A DNA stretch of 5,993 nt, taken from the NCBI GenBank assembly GCA_011046175.1, contig DSBB01000429.1:1-5993 (forward strand). Direction: 5' to 3'. Shown piece by piece: positions 4,801 to 5,993 of the stretch. This DNA is from Candidatus Hydrogenedentota bacterium (GTDB lineage Bacteria; Hydrogenedentota; Hydrogenedentia; Hydrogenedentales; CAITNO01). The notes below the pieces were generated by a model. It was not told where the DNA came from. It worked only from the letters and a program-made list of their open reading frames with translations, and did no database searches. Position numbers and translations under genes: made by a program. How positions within the stretch are numbered: the first letter of the stretch is position 1; each line of letters begins with the position of its first letter.

Positions 4801-5993
4801 ATGAACAGGAAAAGTATCAGTTCCCGCGCCGCAGTCGCCCTTATGGGCGCGGCAATCTTCACCCTTGGCATGTCCGCATCAGCGGTTACCATGTCGGATC
4901 TGATGAAGTACCTGCCCCAAGACGCGCAAATTGCCATTGGCCTGCCGGACATTGAAGCGGTCGAGTCCGCCGGCGCGCCGCTGCTTAAAAACAGCCCGTT
5001 AAGCAGAATCGGCGAACTGGCCGTCATGCTTGGCGGCGATACGGTAAGCGAGGGGTTGGCCGATTGCGGCGTGAAGGCGGCGGCGCCCGGCGCGGTTTTT
5101 ATCGCGATCAGCCCGGAAAACGATGTGAAAGTATCGGGCGTGTTGATGGTTGATGATGCGGAAAAAATAAAAGAGGCAATGGTGGGGCTGCTTTCCGGCG
5201 AGGGCGCGGAAGTGGCGCTGCCCGGCGATTTGAAGGGACGTTTTGTCGCGGGCAGCGGCGTGGGTTATTTCATCAACGGCGACAAGCTTTTCGTGGGTTC
5301 CAGCGAGGCGCTGCTCGAACAGCTGGCCGCTCGGATTGACGCGCCCGCCGAAGTGCATTACGAAGCGAAAGACGAAGTCGTTGTCTGGAGCCGTATTGAC
5401 GCCATTGAAAACGGCAATCTCCTTTCCCTCGCGGACGAGCTGGCCTATCTCAAGCCGATTTTGAGCACGCTGAAACCGTTCTCCGACGAAGTGCTTCTGG
5501 CCATTGGCGAAGACGCCGGCAGCGCCTATGTGCGCGCGGCGGCGCGCGACGCCGCCGGCGAGCCGGTCGCCTCTCCGGGCGCGTTGGCCCTGCACGGCTA
5601 CATGGACGCCGCGGCGCCCGTGTTATTGAACCTTCGCATTACGCCGCAACTGGTGAATGCGGTCAGCATGGCGCTTGCCACGCAGCCTTCCACGCGGCAG
5701 ATTGGCGGCTATATCCGCATGGCGTACGGCCTGCTGGGCGACGAAATGGCGGTCAGCCTGCGCGGCATGAAAACCGACAAAATACCGGACGCCATCATCG
5801 CCGCGACCCTTAAAAATGCGGCGACGGTGCCGAACCTGCTCAAGATGCTGGCAAACATAGAAGCGCCCACCTACCAGCATGAAGAAACGGACGTTTATGT
5901 TTACGAGGATAATGGCCTCGAAATTCACGTGGCGGTGGCGGGCGATGTGCTCGTGGTTGCGCCGGGCGGCGATGATTTGAAAGCCGCTCTCGA
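4801..5993 (+). CDS. Secreted DUF3352-like protein, 3' end cut by window
   Basis: The frame opens at ATG 4801, with GGAGA (4789-4793) 7 nt upstream, and stays open to the window edge. It gives 397 residues without a stop, so the gene is partial. Residues 1-28 look like a signal peptide: basic MNRKSISSR, hydrophobic AAVALMGAAIFTLGMS, and a likely cut after ASA (28/29). The mature part starts SDLMKYLPQDAQIAIGLPDIEAVES, broken here as Ser32-Ala45 and Ile46-Ser56, which resembles the 'LPxDAxxxxxxPD' opening of DUF3352-type exported proteins. It has no transmembrane segment after the signal and only one cysteine (Cys89). Two stretches share a pattern of small strand, Gly-Asp turn, hydrophobic strand and helix: 155-175 (GYFINGDKLFVGSSEALLEQL) split as GYFINGD and KLFVGSSEALLEQL, and 375-397 (IHVAVAGD, then VLVVAPGGDDLKAAL). 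This suggests two similar lobes. Function is unknown. The family assignment is tentative; the coding call and export signal are firm. Confidence 0.82.
   Translation, partial: MNRKSISSRAAVALMGAAIFTLGMSASAVTMSDLMKYLPQDAQIAIGLPDIEAVESAGAPLLKNSPLSRIGELAVMLGGDTVSEGLADCGVKAAAPGAVFIAISPENDVKVSGVLMVDDAEKIKEAMVGLLSGEGAEVALPGDLKGRFVAGSGVGYFINGDKLFVGSSEALLEQLAARIDAPAEVHYEAKDEVVVWSRIDAIENGNLLSLADELAYLKPILSTLKPFSDEVLLAIGEDAGSAYVRAAARDAAGEPVASPGALALHGYMDAAAPVLLNLRITPQLVNAVSMALATQPSTRQIGGYIRMAYGLLGDEMAVSLRGMKTDKIPDAIIAATLKNAATVPNLLKMLANIEAPTYQHEETDVYVYEDNGLEIHVAVAGDVLVVAPGGDDLKAAL

Noticed and set aside
4999..5595. 198-codon minus-strand frame (and 5623-5928 minus)
   Set aside because: Both are antisense shadows of the secreted-protein gene, which has a signal peptide, a ribosome binding site and a continuous frame from 4801.

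Overview
The window holds five protein-coding genes on bacterial DNA. In order they are a two-gene toxin-antitoxin-like module (+), a zinc-ribbon/rhomboid membrane protease (+), a long-form serine hydroxymethyltransferase (glyA, -), and the first 397 codons of a secreted protein that runs off the right edge (+). The organism cannot be named from 6 kb. The SHMT is about 500 residues long and reads like the chlamydial form. There is also a three-hairpin repeat of a kind I associate with Planctomycetes/Verrucomicrobia-type and related uncultured genomes. The rhomboid has a zinc-ribbon extension. A PVC-superphylum member or a neighbouring phylum (for example a Hydrogenedentes-like lineage) is therefore my inference. 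The glyA and right-edge genes are GC-rich, while the toxin-antitoxin module and its flanks are visibly more AT-rich.

Positions 1-496 carry no convincing gene. They contain a MITE/REP-like element (179-261) with nearly perfect 27-bp terminal inverted repeats, each of which is itself a hairpin. They end with a likely promoter and operator for the module. The DUF433-type antitoxin (497-724) and DUF5615 PIN-like toxin (721-1104) overlap by 4 bp (ATGA). Positions 1105-1645 are a structure-rich non-coding stretch: a perfect 12-bp stem with a 3-nt loop, a pair of competing small inverted repeats, a three-hairpin repeat, and a further 10-bp hairpin with a half-copy nearby.

The rhomboid gene (1646-2776) and glyA (2992-4503) converge on a 215-bp gap with no clear intrinsic terminator. 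glyA and the right-edge gene (from 4801) diverge from a 297-bp intergenic region. That region has a good extended -10 promoter for the right-edge gene and a weaker candidate for glyA.

No single pathway links the genes. GlyA is housekeeping one-carbon metabolism, the rhomboid and the right-edge protein belong to the envelope, and the toxin-antitoxin pair with its flanking repeats looks like accessory DNA. The points most worth a second look are the zinc-ribbon/rhomboid fusion with a damaged or altered second ribbon, the three-hairpin repeat, the chlamydial-type SHMT, and the strong ribosome binding site that faces a 12-codon out-of-frame ORF at the rhomboid start.
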